Assembly (NCBI GenBank): GCA_019801415.1
Contig: JAHVJD010000002.1
Span: forward strand, 1-64,000
DNA length: 64,000 bases
From: Nocardioides marinus
Lineage (GTDB): Bacteria; Pseudomonadota; Alphaproteobacteria; Rhodobacterales; Rhodobacteraceae
Direction of reading: 5' to 3'
The notes under the pieces are model-generated. The model was not told the DNA's origin. It made no database searches and saw nothing but the letters and a program-made list of their open reading frames with translations. Below are positions 29,759 to 39,979 of this stretch, piece after piece. Position numbers and translations under genes: made by a program. The stretch's first letter is position 1, and the number at the start of each line of letters is the position of its first letter.

Positions 29759-30712
29759 TCAGCTCGGAAACGGAACCAGCGCTTGCTTGTCCTCATCCCA
29801 AAGCTTCAGCGTCAATGCGCGCAGTGCCTCGAGAAATCCGATCCGCCGCAGGCCCAGTTCAGCTGGCAGGCTGTAGTGACACTGGCGCAATCGGTATGAG
29901 GGAATCCGCGCGTTATAATGGTGGATATCATGCAGCGTGATATTCGCCACCGCCAGGTCAAACAGCCAACCGAAATCCAGGCAGGACGAACCTTGAAGGG
30001 CCGCAACCTGCGGGTTCAGATTCGGACGGCGGTCCCAGTAGGTGTCCTCGAAATTATGCTGCAAGTAGACGAGGAACACCCCGATCATGCCGCCAAGGAA
30101 AGAAAACACCAGCCACACCCAGACGCCGGTCATCCCCGCAGCCGCATACAGCAGCGTCAGCATTCCGATGATTGCCAGATTGTGCAGGATCACCCCCCAG
30201 ACGCCGAACTCCAGCGTATTCTTGGGCCAGCGATAGCGGATGAAATAGGTGAAGGCCGCCCCCAGCGGCACCAAGATCAACGGGTTACGGTAAAGCCGGT
30301 ATTGCAGCCGTTTCCAGAACCCCGCCTGCTGCCACTCGCGGAGTGTCATCGTGTAGATTTCGCCGGTTTCGCGATGCTCCAGATTGCCGACATTGGCGTG
30401 ATGCAGGTTGTGGTTCTGCTTCATCACCTCAAAAGGCGCAAAGGTGAAAGGTGACAACACATGCCCTGCCAGCTCATTCTGGGCGCGGGTTTCGAACAGT
30501 GAATGATGCCCGGTATCGTGCTGCAACACATAGAGGCGGACGGCGGAAAAGGCGAAGACAATACCGGCCGGCAGAAGAATGTACCAACGGTCCACATGGA
30601 CGATCGCAAGCCACAACGCTCCGAAGTAGACCGCAAATGTTCCAAAATAGTTGAGCGCGGCCAAGCCGTTGTCCTTGACGCAATAGGCGCGGGTATGTGT
30701 CCTCAGATCCAT
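29759..30712 (-). CDS. Membrane fatty acid desaturase
   Basis: A 317-residue integral-membrane di-iron desaturase. The three histidine boxes are HDTGHH at residues 65-70, HNLHH at 101-105, and HDIHH near residue 268, separated by paired hydrophobic spans. Such enzymes insert double bonds into acyl chains to keep membranes fluid. ATG at 30712 is chosen; a frame extension of four codons has no ribosome site. Substrate specificity cannot be read from the sequence. Between it and der (30713-30969) there is only a der terminator. Confidence 0.88.
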   Translation of the reverse strand: MDLRTHTRAYCVKDNGLAALNYFGTFAVYFGALWLAIVHVDRWYILLPAGIVFAFSAVRLYVLQHDTGHHSLFETRAQNELAGHVLSPFTFAPFEVMKQNHNLHHANVGNLEHRETGEIYTMTLREWQQAGFWKRLQYRLYRNPLILVPLGAAFTYFIRYRWPKNTLEFGVWGVILHNLAIIGMLTLLYAAAGMTGVWVWLVFSFLGGMIGVFLVYLQHNFEDTYWDRRPNLNPQVAALQGSSCLDFGWLFDLAVANITLHDIHHYNARIPSYRLRQCHYSLPAELGLRRIGFLEALRALTLKLWDEDKQALVPFPS

Positions 30713-30843
30713 AAGACACCTCATAAATGCAGAATATGACGGCCTGCTAAAACCGGCCGCTAAAATGACTCTGCAGTAGAGGTAAGTCTCGCTGACACAT
30801 CTGCAAGACGCAAGCCTCGCGAGGGCGCGCGCGGAATAGCCAG

Positions 30844-30876
30844 AAAAAAGGCGCCACCGTGAGTTCAGGTGACGCC
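30844..30876 (-). terminator. Rho-independent terminator of der on minus strand
   Basis: Inverted repeat GGCGCCACC / GGTGACGCC (one mismatch) with a 9-base loop, followed on the minus strand by six T residues, about 95 bp after the der stop. Confidence 0.7.
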
Positions 30877-30969
30877 AGCCCCGCGCAGCGTATCCTGGCC
30901 GGGGAGCCCAATTTCGAGAGGCAAATAGCCTGAGAGCCGGCCCCTAGCGCGGGCGAAGCCGCCGTCGCG

Positions 30970-32433
30970 TCAGCTGCCGCGCTTGTTCAAGTGTTTGGCC
31001 AGCGCGCCTGCATTCTTCTGGCGTTTGCCCTTGTAGGGGTTCTTGTCCCCCTGGCCGCGCATGTACAGGCGGATCGGCGTTCCCGGCATGTCAAAATCTT
31101 CGCGCAAGCCGTTGATCAGATAGCGATTGTAGCTATCAGGCAGCTTGTCGGGATGCGAGCACATGACAACGAACCCCGGTGGGCGGCTCTTGACCTGGGT
31201 CATGTAGCGCAGTTTGATCCGCTTGCCCTGAGGCGCCGGCGGCGGGTGCTGTTCAAGCATGCCAACCAGCCAACGGTTGAGCGCCGCGGTGGGCACCCGA
31301 CGATTCCAGGTGGCATAGGCACGCATGATCGCGTCATGCAGCCGATCCAGCCCCTTGCCGGTCTTTGCCGAAACCGTGACCAACGGCGCGCCACGCAGCT
31401 GCGGCAGCAGTCGGCCAAAGGCTTCCTTCAGGTCGCGCAGCTTTTCCTGCTTGTGCTCCTCGGCGTCCCATTTGTTGACCGCCACCACGACCGCGCGGCC
31501 TTCGCGCTCGGCCAGATCCGCGATGCGCAGATCCTGCTGTTCAAACGGGATGCTGGCATCCAAGAGAACCACCACGACCTCGGCGAATTTCACCGCGCGC
31601 AAACCATCGGAGACAGACAGCTTTTCCAGCTTCTCCTGCACCTTGGCCTTTTTGCGCATGCCGGCCGTGTCGAACACCCGCATCGGCACGTCGTTCCAGT
31701 TGATACGAAGCGAAATCGCGTCGCGGGTAATCCCGGCCTCTGGACCGGTCAGCAGCCGATCTTCGCCCAGGATCTTGTTGATCAGCGTCGATTTACCGGC
31801 ATTGGGGCGCCCCACCACCGCCACCTGAAGCGGCTTGGCATCGGTGGGAACAGGAATGCTTTCCTCTTCATCCTCGCCGATTTCCTCATCCACGGCGACA
31901 TCAGTCGCCGGGTCATGGCGCTCCGCCTCGGCCTCGAATTTTTCCGCCAGCGGCTGCAAGACGCCATAGAGGTCCGGCATACCCTCGCCATGTTCGCCCG
32001 ACAGGCGCAGCGGTTCGCCCAGGCCCAGACCATAGGCTTCCAGAACGCCGGCTTCGGCGGCATTGCCCTCGGCCTTGTTGGCCGCCAGGATCACATGGGC
32101 AGACTTGCGGCGCAGGATATCGGCAAAGATCTCATCCGTCGGCGTCACACCGGTCCGGGCGTCGATCATGAACAGGCAGATATCGGCCATGTCCACCGCG
32201 CGCTCCGTCAGTCGGCGCATGCGTCCCTGCAGCGAGTTGTCGGTGGCATCTTCCAGACCCGCGGTGTCAATCACCGTAAAGCGCAGATCCCCCAACCGCG
32301 CCGCGCCTTCACGCAAATCGCGGGTGACGCCCGGCTGGTCGTCGACCAGGGCCAGCTTCTTGCCGACAAGACGGTTGAACAGGGTGGATTTGCCCACGTT
32401 GGGACGGCCCACGATGGCGAGGGTAAAGGACAT
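30970..32433 (-). CDS. der: GTPase Der (EngA)
   Basis: A double-GTPase required for 50S ribosome assembly. The first G domain starts with [20 protein letters not shown] (residues 6-25) and has DTAG and NKAEG. The second has [30 protein letters not shown] and NKWDAEE. A C-terminal KH-like domain follows ([19 protein letters not shown]), and a basic tail ends the 487-residue protein. The start is the ATG before TLAIVGRP. It is the third gene of a TPR-bamB-der run and ends at its own terminator. Confidence 0.96.
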   Translation of the reverse strand: MSFTLAIVGRPNVGKSTLFNRLVGKKLALVDDQPGVTRDLREGAARLGDLRFTVIDTAGLEDATDNSLQGRMRRLTERAVDMADICLFMIDARTGVTPTDEIFADILRRKSAHVILAANKAEGNAAEAGVLEAYGLGLGEPLRLSGEHGEGMPDLYGVLQPLAEKFEAEAERHDPATDVAVDEEIGEDEEESIPVPTDAKPLQVAVVGRPNAGKSTLINKILGEDRLLTGPEAGITRDAISLRINWNDVPMRVFDTAGMRKKAKVQEKLEKLSVSDGLRAVKFAEVVVVLLDASIPFEQQDLRIADLAEREGRAVVVAVNKWDAEEHKQEKLRDLKEAFGRLLPQLRGAPLVTVSAKTGKGLDRLHDAIMRAYATWNRRVPTAALNRWLVGMLEQHPPPAPQGKRIKLRYMTQVKSRPPGFVVMCSHPDKLPDSYNRYLINGLREDFDMPGTPIRLYMRGQGDKNPYKGKRQKNAGALAKHLNKRGS

Positions 32434-32496
32434 CAGACCAGCTTTCTTCGACTCAAGTTGTGCCCCATAGCGCATCCGCGCGGCAAGTGCCAGCGC

Positions 32497-33819
32497 TCAG
32501 CGATAGGCCAGCAGCTCTCCTTTGGAGGAAACCACGTAAAGCGTGCGATCCGCAACCACCGGCGCGGTGGTCGCGCCGCCCGGAACGTCGATGGTACGCG
32601 TCAGGCTGCCATCCTGCGGATTGAAGAAGCGCAGCACCCCATCGTTGGACGCCACGACAATCTGGCCACCTGCTACAACCGGCCCGTGGTGCACATAAAT
32701 GCGTCCCCGTTTGCCCGGCTTGTCTTTCACGTAGCCCGGCAGATCCACCGCCCAGATGACCTCACCCGTACGGGCATCCAGCCGCAACAGCTGGTTCAGA
32801 TCGCTGACCTGGAACAGGCTGTCTCCCACAGGCCAGGCGGTTCCGCTGGCGCCTTCCCTCGCGGTCCACAGCCGATCACCGGTGTCCAGATCGATCGCCA
32901 CCGTCCGGCCTGAGTTGTTGCCGACATAAAGGCGCTTTCCGGAAATCACCGGCGCCCCGGTGACATCGGTGATCCGCGACAAGGTGCGCCCAGTGCGCTG
33001 GCCGGCAACCGAGGCGGTCCAGCGCCGCAGGCCACCGCGGCGAAAGGTGGCAATCAGGTCGCCAGAGCCAAAGGCAAAAATAGCCAGATCACGTGATACC
33101 ACCGGCGCCGGAGCCCCGAGAATATTGGACGGCGACGGGGCCGCCTCGACCTGCCAGGCAATCCGGCCGTCCTTGGTGTTCACCGCCCAGCCGGTGTCAT
33201 CGCCGGCCACCAGGTATACCAAGCCTCCGCTGACCCGCGGCTGGCCGGAACCGGTCGCCTCCAGCTCCTGCCGCCATATCTGGGCCCCGGTTGCGGCATC
33301 AAGTGCCGTCAGCACGCCAAAGCCGGAAGACACATAAAGCACGCCATCATCATACGCGAGCCCGCCACCGGTGGCTTGGCCGTCGTCATCCGCTGCAGGC
33401 ACCAGCTTGGCCTGCCACAACACCTGCCCCTTCGGCGACACCGCAGAAACCTGAGCCCCGCTGTCCAGCGTGTAGATGCGACCGCCTCCGACAACCGGCG
33501 TTGCGGTGATGCGCTGGCGGCGGCTGTCACCGGCGCCAATTCCCACCGACCACACCCGCTGCGGGGCCACCGACAATGCCGGATGCGCGGTCCGGGTCGC
33601 CTCGGCACCATGGCCCTGCGGCCAGCTCGTGTTGACCGTCTGCTGCGGTAGCGAAATGGCGCGCGACTGGTTCACGACCTCCACCGCGTATTCCGGGCGA
33701 ATGTCCTCGCGCTCGCCGCGCAGGATGACTTCCTCTTCGGCGCAAGCGACCAAAAGCCCGGCCAGGGCCGTACCACACAAAAGCGCCCGTGCGCCGGAGA
33801 AAGTCGAGAATGTTTTCAT
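32497..33819 (-). CDS. bamB: Outer membrane assembly lipoprotein BamB (PQQ-like beta-propeller)
   Basis: A 440-residue lipoprotein with a signal peptide and lipobox LVAC near residue 25, followed by an eight-bladed beta-propeller of PQQ-like repeats. Repeats show the usual G-x-x-Y and W-x pattern, for example VGGGRIYTLDSGAQVSAVSP, SGFGVLTALDAATGAQIWRQ and GNNSGRTVAIDLDTGDRLW. BamB is part of the BAM complex that inserts outer-membrane beta-barrels. Its place upstream of der matches the E. coli yfgM-bamB-der order. Confidence 0.85.
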   Translation of the reverse strand: MKTFSTFSGARALLCGTALAGLLVACAEEEVILRGEREDIRPEYAVEVVNQSRAISLPQQTVNTSWPQGHGAEATRTAHPALSVAPQRVWSVGIGAGDSRRQRITATPVVGGGRIYTLDSGAQVSAVSPKGQVLWQAKLVPAADDDGQATGGGLAYDDGVLYVSSGFGVLTALDAATGAQIWRQELEATGSGQPRVSGGLVYLVAGDDTGWAVNTKDGRIAWQVEAAPSPSNILGAPAPVVSRDLAIFAFGSGDLIATFRRGGLRRWTASVAGQRTGRTLSRITDVTGAPVISGKRLYVGNNSGRTVAIDLDTGDRLWTAREGASGTAWPVGDSLFQVSDLNQLLRLDARTGEVIWAVDLPGYVKDKPGKRGRIYVHHGPVVAGGQIVVASNDGVLRFFNPQDGSLTRTIDVPGGATTAPVVADRTLYVVSSKGELLAYR

Positions 33820-33913
33820 GGCCGTGCCCTGTCTGCCCCTGTGCCGTGGTGCCGGTCTTCGTCCCGGTCTCTCTGGTCTGTCGTCGTAGCGTCCGTGGCT
33901 GCGTCTGCGTAAG

Positions 33914-34585
33914 TTACCCTTCCGGGGTATCGGTGGCCTCGATCGAACCACCAAGCGCCACAATCACCTGCGTTGCACGTTCTTTCAAGTCCGCACTCGC
34001 TCCGGCGTCTTGCGAAATTGACCGCAGCCGATCAATTGCCGCCTGGGTGTTGCCGTCTTCAACATCCAGAAGCGCCAGCTGCTCGGACGCGAGCAGCGCC
34101 AGAGGTGCACCGGCCTGCGCCAAGGCTTCATATTGCAGTCGGCGCTCATCGATGCTCAGGCTGTCGGCCTGCAATGTCAGCGCCTTGAAGCTGGCAATAT
34201 GGCGATAGATCAACGGCACCTCGGCATCGGTCGCAACGGCTTCCAGCTCATCCTTGGCCGCGGTGGTGTCCCCGGCCTTGGCCCGCGCACCGGCTTCCAG
34301 CATGGCCACGATGGCGCGCCCGCGGGCGGTCTCAGCCTCGATAGATGCCAGCGCCTCGGCCTGCGCCCTATCCTCTTCCAGCTCCAGCGCCGCGGTGATC
34401 TGGTCTCCCAGAGCCTGGGCTGCAGCGAGCTCCTGCGCCTTGCTGTATTCGCGATAGGCCGCGCCGCCAACGATCAGCGCGACCGCGACACCGCCAATCC
34501 AGCCATACCGCTTCAGTGCGTGGAAAAACCGGTCGCGGCGGACCTCTTCGGTCACCTCGTCGATAAAGCTGTCGGTGTCGCTCAT
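33914..34585 (-). CDS. YfgM-like membrane-anchored TPR protein
   Basis: A 223-residue protein with a cytosolic N-terminus, one membrane span (YGWIGGVAVALIVGGAAYRE near residue 35), and a periplasmic Ala-rich TPR-like domain. This matches YfgM, a chaperone-linked partner of PpiD and SecYEG in E. coli. The tight run to bamB and der supports this. Homology beyond the layout is weak, so the assignment is by position and topology. Confidence 0.7.
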   Translation of the reverse strand: MSDTDSFIDEVTEEVRRDRFFHALKRYGWIGGVAVALIVGGAAYREYSKAQELAAAQALGDQITAALELEEDRAQAEALASIEAETARGRAIVAMLEAGARAKAGDTTAAKDELEAVATDAEVPLIYRHIASFKALTLQADSLSIDERRLQYEALAQAGAPLALLASEQLALLDVEDGNTQAAIDRLRSISQDAGASADLKERATQVIVALGGSIEATDTPEG

Positions 34586-34820
34586 TAAAAGCCCCTGGTC
34601 TGCGCGGCCCGACGGTCGAAGGAGGGCCAGCATTGAATGCGTTCGTGCCCCTCTTACCCTGCCTTCCAAACCAAGCCAAGTGGCCCGTTTGCATCAGAAA
34701 CCCCGGAAAACCGACAGGAAAAGGCAGAAATATGAACTGAACCACTTAGTTTAGAATGGACATCTCCTATATCTGGCCTATCAATTCCGCGCGAGTCCCT
34801 TTGCCCTACAGTCCGCGCCC

Positions 34821-34836
34821 TGTGCCGGACGGCACA
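34821..34836. promoter_or_regulatory. Palindrome TGTGCCG-GA-CGGCACA upstream of RND operon
   Basis: A perfect 7-bp inverted repeat with 2-bp centre lies 41 bp before the adaptor gene, in the 292-bp gap between divergent genes. It is placed like an operator for an efflux-pump repressor, but no regulator gene is adjacent. Confidence 0.35.
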
Positions 34837-34877
34837 TATTTTCCGGGACCCAAGCAAGAATTTTAGAAAGGCCCGAC

Positions 34878-35993
34878 ATGCGTATTGTCCCAATGCTGAC
34901 AGCCGTCGTGGTGACTGCCAGTCTTTATATGGTGATCATCGAACGGGAGAAACTGATGGCATTTGCCAGAGGGGAAACCGCTCCGGAGGCCACAGAACCC
35001 GTGACCGAAGACACGTCGGCGCCTTCCGCCGCGCAAGGTGGCGACAAACGCATCGGGGTCGTCGCGCTGCGCAGCCAAGCCCGCACCATCGGCAATGCGG
35101 TGATCCTGCGGGGGCAGACCCAGGCGATCCGCCAGGTGGAGGTTCGGGCAGAAACCACTTCGACCGTGATTTCCGAACCGCTGCGCAAGGGCGCCGCAGT
35201 CAAAAAGGGCGATCTTCTGTGTGAACTGGATCCCGGCACCCGCCCTGCCACCCTGTTGCAGGCACAGGCACAGCTGAAAGAAGCCAGGATCAATCTCACC
35301 GCAGCCTCCAAGCTGTCGGAAGGCGGCTACGCCTCTGAAACGCGGCTGGCCGCCGCCGAGGCCGCCGAACGTACCGCGCAAGCCGCCGTGGCGGCCGCCG
35401 AACGGGAAATCGCCAATCTGAAGATCACCGCCCCCTTCGACGGTCTGCTGGAAAGCGACACCGCCGAGCTAGGCAGCCTGCTGCAACCCGGCAGCCTCTG
35501 CGGCACCGTGATCCAGCTCGACACCATCAAACTGGTGGGCTACGTGCCCGAAGCCGAGGTCAACAAGGTCGCCCTGGGGGCCTCTGCGGGCGCCAAGCTG
35601 GCCACTGGTCAGCAGGTTCAGGGCAAGGTGACCTTCCTCAGCCGCTCCGCGGACCCGCAAACCCGGACCTTCGAGGTCGAGATCACGGTGCCGAACCCGG
35701 ACCTGTCGATCCGCGACGGGCAAACGGCCGATATCGCGATTTCCTCGGCCGGCTCCCTCGCCCACAAGCTTCCGCAATCGGCGCTGACCCTCAACAACGA
35801 AGGCCGTCTGGGCGTGCGAGTGGTCGGCGCAGACAGCACCGTGGAGTTCTTTCCCGTCGAACTGCTGCGAGACGAGGCTGACGGCGTCTGGCTGGGCGGA
35901 CTGCCAGCAGAAGCCGACATCATCGTGGTCGGGCAGGATTTCGTAACCGAAGGCGTACCCGTGGCAGCCACATACCGGGAGGCTGACCAGTGA
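34878..35993 (+). CDS. RND efflux periplasmic adaptor (membrane fusion protein)
   Basis: A 371-residue adaptor. It has an N-terminal anchor (MLTAVVVTASLYMVII) with no lipobox, and the HlyD-like core: the lipoyl half ISEPLRKGAAVKKGDLLCEL near residue 110, an Ala-rich coiled-coil hairpin (AQAQLKEARINLTAASKL to AAERTAQAAVAAAEREI), the second lipoyl half LKITAPFDGLLESDTAELGS, and a beta-barrel with GKVTFLSRSADPQTRTFEVE. The stop overlaps the start of the pump gene by 4 bp, so the two are co-translated. The transported substrate is unknown. Confidence 0.88.
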   Translation: MRIVPMLTAVVVTASLYMVIIEREKLMAFARGETAPEATEPVTEDTSAPSAAQGGDKRIGVVALRSQARTIGNAVILRGQTQAIRQVEVRAETTSTVISEPLRKGAAVKKGDLLCELDPGTRPATLLQAQAQLKEARINLTAASKLSEGGYASETRLAAAEAAERTAQAAVAAAEREIANLKITAPFDGLLESDTAELGSLLQPGSLCGTVIQLDTIKLVGYVPEAEVNKVALGASAGAKLATGQQVQGKVTFLSRSADPQTRTFEVEITVPNPDLSIRDGQTADIAISSAGSLAHKLPQSALTLNNEGRLGVRVVGADSTVEFFPVELLRDEADGVWLGGLPAEADIIVVGQDFVTEGVPVAATYREADQ

Positions 35994-38900
35994 CCGGTAT
36001 CGTAGGCTGGGCCGCCAACCGGGCCCGGATGGTTCTTGCATTCATCGCAATCTCGCTCCTGGTGGGCGGGTTTGCCTATTCCATGCTCCCCAAGGAAGGC
36101 GAGCCGGACATCGAAATTCCGGCTCTGTTCATCTCTGTCCCCTTCCCCGGCATCTCCGCCGAGGATTCAGAAACCCTGCTGGTCAAGGTGATGGAGACCG
36201 AGCTTGCCGACCTAGACGGGCTCGACAAGATGACCTCCACCGCCGCCGAGGGCTATGCCGGTGTGGCGCTGGAGTTCGAGTTCGGCTGGGACAAGACCGC
36301 GGTGATGGCGGATGTGCGCGACGCGATGGACAAGGCCGAGGCCGAGTTCCCCGAGGGCGCCGAGAAATACACCATCAACGAGATCAACTTCTCGGAATTC
36401 CCGATCGTCATCGTGAACCTGACAGGGGCGGTGCCGGAACGGACCATGGCGCGTATCGCCAAGGATCTGCAGGATGACCTTGAGGCCCTCGACGCCGTTC
36501 TGGAGGCAGGGATCGCCGGCAATCGGGACGAAATGGTCGAAGTGTTGATCGACCCGTTGCGGCTCGAGGCCTACAACGTCACGGCTCTTGAGCTGATCAA
36601 CGTTGTGCAGAACAACAATCAGCTGATTGCCGCAGGCGAAGTCGACACCGCCCAGGGCTCCTTTGCTGTGAAGATCCCGTCGTCCTTTGATGATGTTCAG
36701 GATATCTACCAGTTGCCGGTGAAGACCAATGGCGACCGGGTGGTGACGCTTGGCGAATTGGCCCAGATCAATTTCACCTTCGAGGACCGCGAAGGCACCG
36801 CCCGTTTCAACGGCGAAGACACGGTGGCGCTGCAGGTGGTCAAACGCAAGGGCTACAACCTGATCGACACCGTCAACCTGGTGAAGGAAACGCTGGAGGT
36901 CTCCAAGTCGAAATGGCCGCCGGAACTGCAGGCTGCGGTGACGGTGGGCACCTCCAACGACCAGAGCCGCGTGGTCGGCTCGATGGTGAGCCAGCTGGAG
37001 GGCTCGGTGCTGACCGCCATCGCGCTGGTGATGATCGTGGTGCTGTCGGCGCTCGGCAGCCGCGCCGCGCTGCTGGTCGGGTTTGCCATTCCGACCTCCT
37101 TCCTGTTGTGTTTTGCCCTGCTGGCGCTGATGGGGATTTCGATCTCCAACATCGTGATGTTCGGCCTGATCCTTGCCGTCGGCATGCTGGTCGATGGCGC
37201 CATCGTGGTGGTGGAATACGCCGACAAGCGGATCAAGGAAGGCACCGGCCCGATGCACGCCTATGTCGAGGCAGCGCAGCGGATGTTCTGGCCGATCGTG
37301 TCGTCGACGGCGACCACCCTCTGCGCCTTCCTGCCGATGCTGTTCTGGCCCGGCGTGCCGGGTGAATTCATGGGCATGCTGCCGGTGACCCTGATCTTCG
37401 TTTTGTCGGCCTCGCTGGTGGTGGCGCTGATCTACCTGCCGGTGATGGGCGGTGTGACCGGCCGCATCAGCCGGACCTTCGAAGGCGCGTCCCGCACCCT
37501 GCGCATGGTCGCCCCCTGGTGGCTGCGCGCCGCCCTTGTGCCGCTTCCCATGTGGGGCATGTTCGCCGGTGCGATGCAGATGCTGAACCCGAGCTACCTT
37601 CTCGGCGCTGATGCCGCAGGGGTCGGCCCGGTGATCTTTGGTGCGCTGGTCTTTGCCCTCAGCGCGTTTGCCGCCTCGATCACCCTCAGCGCGGTCAAGA
37701 TCGAACGCGAAGAGCGGGAAGTCAGAACCGGCTACCACCATTCCCCGTTTGGCCATTTCATCAAGTTCATCGCCGGCAATCCGGTCATGCCGGTGGTGAC
37801 CATCGCCGCCGTCGGCTTTGGCATCATGACGGTGTTCTCGATGTTCAGCGAGAACAATTATGGCGTTGAATTCTTTGTTGAATCGGAACCTGAACAGGCG
37901 ACAGCCTATGTACGGGCCCGCGGCAACATTTCGCTTCAGGAAAAGGATGCTCTCGTCCGCGCGACCGAGCAGGTCATCCTGAACCACCACGCTGTGATCA
38001 ATGTTTTCTCCTTTGCCGGTGACGGCGGCCTGAACACGGACAGCTCGGGCGCTTCGATCCCGCCGGACACTGTTGGTCAGGTCCAGTTCGAGATCATCCC
38101 GTGGGAAGATCGTCCCACCGAGACCGAACCCATGGATGGCTGGTTTGGCCGCTGGCTGAGCGAGAACCTCGGCCTTGAGAAGAAGGTGATCGCGCAGGAG
38201 TACGATGGCAATACCGTCATCGACGAGCTGAACAGCCAACTCGCCGCCCTGCCCGGTTTCGAGGTCGAAGTCAGATCGCTTGCCCAGGGACCGGCAAGCG
38301 GCAAGCCTGTTCACCTGCGTCTGCGCGGTGACAGCTGGGAGGACCTGACCGCCGCCACAATCGCCGCGCGCGAGCAATTCGCCAAAACCCCGGGCCTGAT
38401 CCTGATCGAGGACAGCCTGCCGCTGCCCGGCATCGACTGGCAGATCGACGTCGATGTCGAGAAGGCCGGCCGCTATGGCGCCGACGTGGCGACCGTGGGC
38501 GCGATGGTGCAGCTGGTCACCCGCGGCATCCTGTTGGACACCATGCGCGTCGACAGCTCGGACGAGGAAATCGAGATCCGCGTCCGCCTGCCCAAAGAAG
38601 ACCGGGTGCTCTCCACCCTCGACACGCTCAAGGTGCGCACCGCCGACGGGCTGGTGCCGCTGTCGAACTTCGTCACGCGCAAACCGGTTCCGAAACTCGC
38701 CAAGATCAGCCGCATCGAACAGGAACGTTATTATGACGTGAAAGCAGATGTTGAGCTGGGCCTGAGCAAGGTTGTCGCTACCGACCCTGACAGCGGTGAA
38801 GCGCGCCGCCTGGCGGTTCTGCGGGAGCTGCCGGAAGGCGCCCCTGCGGCATCCGATACCTTGGTCGGCCCCAATGGCAAGCGACTGCAGCTGGTGCAGC

Positions 38901-39814
38901 TCACCGGAGCCGCCAGCATAGAGGCGCTGCAGGCCGCCCTGGACGATGGTGCAAAGATCAGCCCGGTGAACCCGAACGAACGGATCTCGGTGCTGACCGA
39001 ATGGCTGGAAACCGACCCGCTGCCGCGCAGCATCAGCTGGGAATGGACCGGCGATCAGGAGGAGCAGGAGGAATCCGGTGCCTTCCTGTCCAAGGCCTTT
39101 GCCGGGGCGCTGGCGCTGATGTTCGTGATCCTGCTGGCCCAGTTCAACAGTTTCTACAACTCGGTTCTGGTGCTTCTGGCAGTGGTGCTGTCCACCACCG
39201 GCGTGCTCATCGGCATGATGGTAATGCAGCAGCCCTTCTCGATCATCATGACCGGCACCGGCATCGTCGCGCTGGCCGGGATCGTGGTGAACAACAACAT
39301 CGTGCTGATCGACACCTACCAAGAGTTCAGCCAGAAGATGCCCCGGATCGAGGCGATCATCCGCACCGCCGAAGCCCGCATCCGACCGGTGCTGCTGACC
39401 ACCATCACCACGATGGCAGGTCTGACCCCGATGATGTTCGGCGTCAGCCTCGATTTCATCGACGGCGGTTACTCCATCGACAGCCCCACGGCGCTGTGGT
39501 GGAAGCAGCTGGCGACCGCTGTGGTCTTTGGTCTTGGCATTGCCACCGTGCTGACACTGGTGGTGACCCCGTCCTTGCTGGCGATCCGGGTCTGGCTGTC
39601 GACCTACATGCACGCCCTCGGGCGGGTGCTGTCCCGGATTACCCGTGGCCGCTCAAGCCGCATCGCACAGGATTCGCGCCTCTTCAAAAAGGCCCGCACC
39701 CTGCCCAGCACCGAGGTTCTGTGGGAAGACGACGACACCGATGCGACGACCTCCGATCCCCAGACCCCCTCGCAAGCGCCCTCCACCGGTGGAGACCTGC
39801 GCGCCGCTGAATAG
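35990..39814 (+). CDS. RND-family efflux transporter permease
   Basis: A 1274-residue inner-membrane resistance-nodulation-division pump, longer than the usual 1030-1050 because of an extended central region (residues about 490-700) and an acidic C-terminal tail. It shows the RND hallmarks: an N-terminal span, two large periplasmic loops and an internal repeat. The transmembrane proton-relay area contains GLILAVGMLVDGAIVVVEYA near residue 395, with a matching segment IVALAGIVVNNNIVLIDTYQ in the second half. It forms an operon with the adaptor upstream; no outer-membrane channel gene follows, so it probably borrows a TolC-like partner. Confidence 0.88.
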   Translation: MTGIVGWAANRARMVLAFIAISLLVGGFAYSMLPKEGEPDIEIPALFISVPFPGISAEDSETLLVKVMETELADLDGLDKMTSTAAEGYAGVALEFEFGWDKTAVMADVRDAMDKAEAEFPEGAEKYTINEINFSEFPIVIVNLTGAVPERTMARIAKDLQDDLEALDAVLEAGIAGNRDEMVEVLIDPLRLEAYNVTALELINVVQNNNQLIAAGEVDTAQGSFAVKIPSSFDDVQDIYQLPVKTNGDRVVTLGELAQINFTFEDREGTARFNGEDTVALQVVKRKGYNLIDTVNLVKETLEVSKSKWPPELQAAVTVGTSNDQSRVVGSMVSQLEGSVLTAIALVMIVVLSALGSRAALLVGFAIPTSFLLCFALLALMGISISNIVMFGLILAVGMLVDGAIVVVEYADKRIKEGTGPMHAYVEAAQRMFWPIVSSTATTLCAFLPMLFWPGVPGEFMGMLPVTLIFVLSASLVVALIYLPVMGGVTGRISRTFEGASRTLRMVAPWWLRAALVPLPMWGMFAGAMQMLNPSYLLGADAAGVGPVIFGALVFALSAFAASITLSAVKIEREEREVRTGYHHSPFGHFIKFIAGNPVMPVVTIAAVGFGIMTVFSMFSENNYGVEFFVESEPEQATAYVRARGNISLQEKDALVRATEQVILNHHAVINVFSFAGDGGLNTDSSGASIPPDTVGQVQFEIIPWEDRPTETEPMDGWFGRWLSENLGLEKKVIAQEYDGNTVIDELNSQLAALPGFEVEVRSLAQGPASGKPVHLRLRGDSWEDLTAATIAAREQFAKTPGLILIEDSLPLPGIDWQIDVDVEKAGRYGADVATVGAMVQLVTRGILLDTMRVDSSDEEIEIRVRLPKEDRVLSTLDTLKVRTADGLVPLSNFVTRKPVPKLAKISRIEQERYYDVKADVELGLSKVVATDPDSGEARRLAVLRELPEGAPAASDTLVGPNGKRLQLVQLTGAASIEALQAALDDGAKISPVNPNERISVLTEWLETDPLPRSISWEWTGDQEEQEESGAFLSKAFAGALALMFVILLAQFNSFYNSVLVLLAVVLSTTGVLIGMMVMQQPFSIIMTGTGIVALAGIVVNNNIVLIDTYQEFSQKMPRIEAIIRTAEARIRPVLLTTITTMAGLTPMMFGVSLDFIDGGYSIDSPTALWWKQLATAVVFGLGIATVLTLVVTPSLLAIRVWLSTYMHALGRVLSRITRGRSSRIAQDSRLFKKARTLPSTEVLWEDDDTDATTSDPQTPSQAPSTGGDLRAAE

Positions 39815-39827
39815 GCTGCCCTGACAA

Positions 39828-39856
39828 ACTGGCCCCGTCATCTAGACGGGGCCAGT
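39828..39856. terminator. Stem-loop after RND operon
   Basis: Perfect 12-bp inverted repeat ACTGGCCCCGTC / GACGGGGCCAGT with a 5-base loop, 13 bp after the pump stop. No T-run on either side, so termination strength is uncertain; the position suggests a terminator also facing the convergent EF-hand genes. Confidence 0.6.
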
Positions 39857-39979
39857 CCATGGCATCTCGGCCTCACCCTATGGGGGGGAAACGTACAGTT
39901 GGTCTCGAGGCTCTTGCTTGGGGGAGGTCCAGAGCCGACCTGTCCTGAACGGGGTCAGGCCAAAGATGCGGCCCCGGCG

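Noticed and set aside
36212-39613. A very long minus-strand open frame opposite the RND permease
   Set aside because: It is a GC-driven antisense shadow: composition is His/Gln/Arg-rich without family motifs, whereas the plus strand encodes a clear RND pump.
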